A stretch of 64,000 nt of DNA from NCBI RefSeq assembly GCF_029227915.1, contig NC_079887.1, positions 17,917,650-17,981,649 of the forward strand, given 5' to 3'. Shown here one piece after another: positions 61,771 through 64,000 of this stretch. The notes beneath the pieces were generated by a model. That model was given only the letters and a program-made list of their open reading frames with translations, was not told the origin of the DNA and ran no database searches. How positions within the stretch are numbered: position 1 is the stretch's first letter; the number at the start of each line of letters is the position of its first letter. The translations under genes and the position numbers were made by a program. This stretch comes from Hydractinia symbiolongicarpus. Its lineage: Eukaryota; Cnidaria; Hydrozoa; Anthoathecata; Hydractiniidae.

Positions 61771-64000
61771 TGACGGTGTTATAAAGCCATGGCACAATGG
61801 AAAACGACTTGGGAAGTCTTAGTCCATTGAGAGTGGAAGGATTAGACAATTGTTAAACAGCGCAGGCACGTGGAACCACGTGATTTACGTACAAGGCTTT
61901 TATTAAGCATCAAAAGGCCATATTACAGTCTTTACAGGCCTGTGCGGGTAGTTGACTGTGTTTTAAAGACATGACGCAGTGGAAAACGATTTGGGACGTC
62001 GTAGTGCATTGAGAGTGTAAGGATTAGACCAATGGTAACATGCGCAGGCACGTGAAACCACGTGATTTACGTGTAAGGCTTTTATTAAGTGTCAAAAGGC
62101 ATATTACTGCCTTCAGAGGCCTGTAAGAGTAGTTGACGGTGTTATTAAGCCTAGGCGCAATGGAAAACGACTTGGGAAGTCGTAGTCCATTGAGAGTGGA
62201 GGGATTAGACGAATGGTAAACAGCGCAGGCACGTGGAACTACGTGCTTTACGTGTAAGGATTTTATTAGACATCAAAAAGCCATATTACAGTGTTTAGAG
62301 GCCTGTGCGCGTAGTTGACTGTGTTTTAAAGACATGACGCAGTGGAAAACGATTTGGGACTTCGTAGTGCGTTGAGAGTGTAAGGATTAGACCAATGGTA
62401 ACATGCGCAGGCACGTGAAACCACGTGATTTACGTGTAAGGCTTTTATTAAGTGTCAAAAGGCATATTACTGCCTTCAGAGGCCTGTAAGAGTAGTTGAC
62501 GGTGTTATTAAGCCTAGGCGCAATGGAAAACGACTTGGGAAGTCGTAGTCCATTGAGAGTGGAAAGATTAGACCAATGGTAACCTGCGCAGGCACGTGAA
62601 ACCACGTGATTTACGTGTAATGCTTTTATTAAGTGTCAAAAGGCATATTACGGCCTTCAGAGGCCTGTAAGAGTAGTTGACGGTGTTATTAAGCCTAGGC
62701 GCAATGGAAAACGACTTGGTACGTCGTAGTCTGTTGATGGTGGAAGGATTAGACCAATGGTAACCAGCGCAAGCACGTGGAACCACGTGATTTATGTGTA
62801 AGGCCTTTATTAGGCAGCAAAAGGCCATATTGCAGCGTTTAGAGGCCTGTAAGCGTAGTTGACTGTGTTTTAAAGACATGACGCAATGGAAAGCGATTTG
62901 GGACGTCGTAGTCTATAGAGAGTGGAAAGATTAGATAAATGGTAACCTGCGCAGGCACGTGAAACCACGTGATTTACGTGTAAGGCTCTTTTTAGGCATC
63001 AAAATGCCATTTTACGGTCTTTAGAGGTCTGTAGGCGTAGTTGACGGTGTTATAAAGCCATGGCGCAATGGAAAACGACTTGGGAAGTCTTAGTCTATTG
63101 AGAGTGGAAGGATTAGACCATTGTTAAACAGCGCAGGCATGTGGAACCACGTGCTTCACGTGTAAGTCCTTTATTAGGCATCAAAAGGCCATATTACAGT
63201 GTTTAGAGGCCTGTAAGCGTAGTTGACTGTGTTTTAAAGACATGACGCAGTGGAAAACAACTTGGGACGTTGTAGTCCATTGACAGTGAAAGGATTAGTC
63301 CAATGGTAACCTGCGCAGGCACGTGAAACCACGTGATTTACGTGTAAGGCTCTTTTTAGGCATCAAAATGCCATATTACGGCGTTTAGAGGCCTTTGCGT
63401 AGTTCATTGCGTTTTAAAGACATAGCGCAATGGATAACGATTTGGGACGTCGTAGTCTATAGAGAGTGGCAAGGTTAGACCAATGGTAACCTGCACAGGC
63501 ACGTGAAACCACGTGATTAACGTGTAAGGCCTTTGTTAGGTGCCAAAAGGCCATATTACAGTCCTTAGAGGCCTGTGCGCGTAGTTGACTGTGTTTTAAA
63601 GACAAGGCGCAATGGAAAACGATTTGGGACTTCGTAGTGCGTTGAAAGTGTAAGGATTAGACCAATGGTAACATGCGCAGGCACGTGAAACCACGTGATT
63701 TACGTGTAAGGCTTTTATTAAGTGTCAAAAGGCATATTACTGCCTTCAGAGGCCTGTAAGAGTAGTTGACGGTGTTATTAAGTCTAGGCGCAATGGAAAA
63801 CGACTTGGGAAGTCGTAGTCCATTGAGAGTGGAGGGATTAGACGAATGGTAAACAGTGCAGGCACGTGGAACCACGTGCTTTAAGTGAAAGGCCCTTACT
63901 AGCTGTCAAAAGACCATTTTACGGTCTTTAGAGGTCTGTAAGCGTAGTTGACGGTGTTATAAAGCCATGGCGGAATAAAAAACAACTTGGGAAGTCGTAG
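61771..64000 (+). repeat. Right segment: mosaic monomers to the window edge
   Basis: Mixed full-length units. A, C and D-type units near 63303-63840 resemble the start of a pentamer but carry extra changes (GCCTTTGCGTAGTTC lacks two bases near 63396; CTTTGTTAGGTGCC; GACAAGGCGC). They are followed by a different fourth unit, so this is a decayed or hybrid pentamer. The array is cut by the window end, not by unique DNA. Confidence 0.83.

Larger units (their letters stand above)
1..64000. repeat. 182-bp tandem satellite array, entire window
   Basis: The sequence is a head-to-tail array of a unit close to 182 bp (181-182 in intact copies), all in one orientation, from first to last base, so the array continues beyond both edges. 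Landmarks recur in fixed order in nearly every unit: AGACCAATGG, GCAGGCACGTG, CCACGTGATTTACGTG, a GGCC-flanked A/T-rich stretch, GTAGTTGACTGTGTTTTAAA, CAATGGAAAACGA and GACGTCGTAGTC. Short open frames of 60-103 codons recur on the minus strand at the same place in related monomers. Because 182 is not a multiple of three, the frame shifts every unit, so none runs on. Known satellites of this size are commonly centromeric or heterochromatic; that role is inferred here. The family is not recognised. Confidence 0.98.

Noticed and set aside
1-64000. Numerous minus-strand open frames of 60-103 codons, many with nearly the same predicted peptide
   Set aside because: They recur because the monomers recur, start at chance ATG or GTG codons, stop within two monomers, and cannot continue because 182 bp is not a multiple of three. 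No ribosome-binding context, domain, signal peptide or membrane segment is evident. Their constancy follows from DNA homogenisation, not protein selection.
1-64000. CRISPR array
   Set aside because: A CRISPR array would need short repeats (about 25-40 bp) separated by unique spacers. Here the whole 182-bp period is repeated and no unique spacers or cas genes are present.
1-64000. Primate alpha satellite, Arabidopsis 178-bp, or another satellite I know
   Set aside because: Period and sequence motifs do not match those I can recall, so I give no family name. A database search against RepBase/Dfam would decide.

Overview
The whole 64-kb window is one uninterrupted satellite DNA array. A unit of about 182 bp is repeated head to tail roughly 350 times, always in the same orientation. 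I see no gene, RNA gene, transposon, CRISPR array or unique flanking DNA. Such a long array with higher-order structure points to a eukaryotic nuclear genome, in centromeric, pericentromeric or other heterochromatin. I do not recognise the monomer family and cannot name the organism. It does not resemble primate alpha satellite (171 bp) or the Arabidopsis 178-bp repeat as I know them.

The monomer is about 47% GC by hand count of one copy. In order it carries: a CCAAT-containing start (AGACCAATGG); a pair of CACGTG hexamers forming a dyad; a GGCC-flanked inverted repeat; a TTTTAAAGAC block; a CAATGGAAAACGA block; and a block around GACGTCGTAGTC. Named variants (A, C, D, E, B, F, G, H; my labels) occur in a non-random order. 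The clearest higher-order repeat (HOR) is the pentamer A-C-D-E-B of exactly 909 bp (182+182+181+182+182), found 14 times in ten blocks between 4.6 and 42.1 kb.

Layout: 0-2.7 kb, mixed monomers with one strongly truncated unit; 2.7-14.7 kb, two near-identical copies of a 5.8-6.2 kb block; 14.7-16.3 kb, a partial 910-bp tandem duplication; 16.3-24.2 kb, mosaic monomers with single HOR pentamers; 24.2-52.6 kb, two near-identical copies of a 13,455-bp block, the second expanded by an inner 1,454-bp tandem duplication, with 2,001-bp repeats near the end of both; 53.2-54.7 kb, mosaic; 54.7-57.4 kb, distinctly diverged monomers; 57.4-58.6 kb, transition with a doubly deleted monomer; 58.6-60.1 kb, a 910-bp offset duplication; 60.1-64 kb, monomers closely matching the first 4 kb of the window.

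Nothing here acts together as genes. The biology visible is array evolution by repeated in-register unequal exchange at many scales (182, 909, 1,454, 2,001, 5,817 and 13,455 bp). There may also be a protein-binding or chromatin role for the conserved dyad motifs. Breakpoints are given to the limit set by flanking identity. Identity statements come from reading by eye, not from an alignment program.
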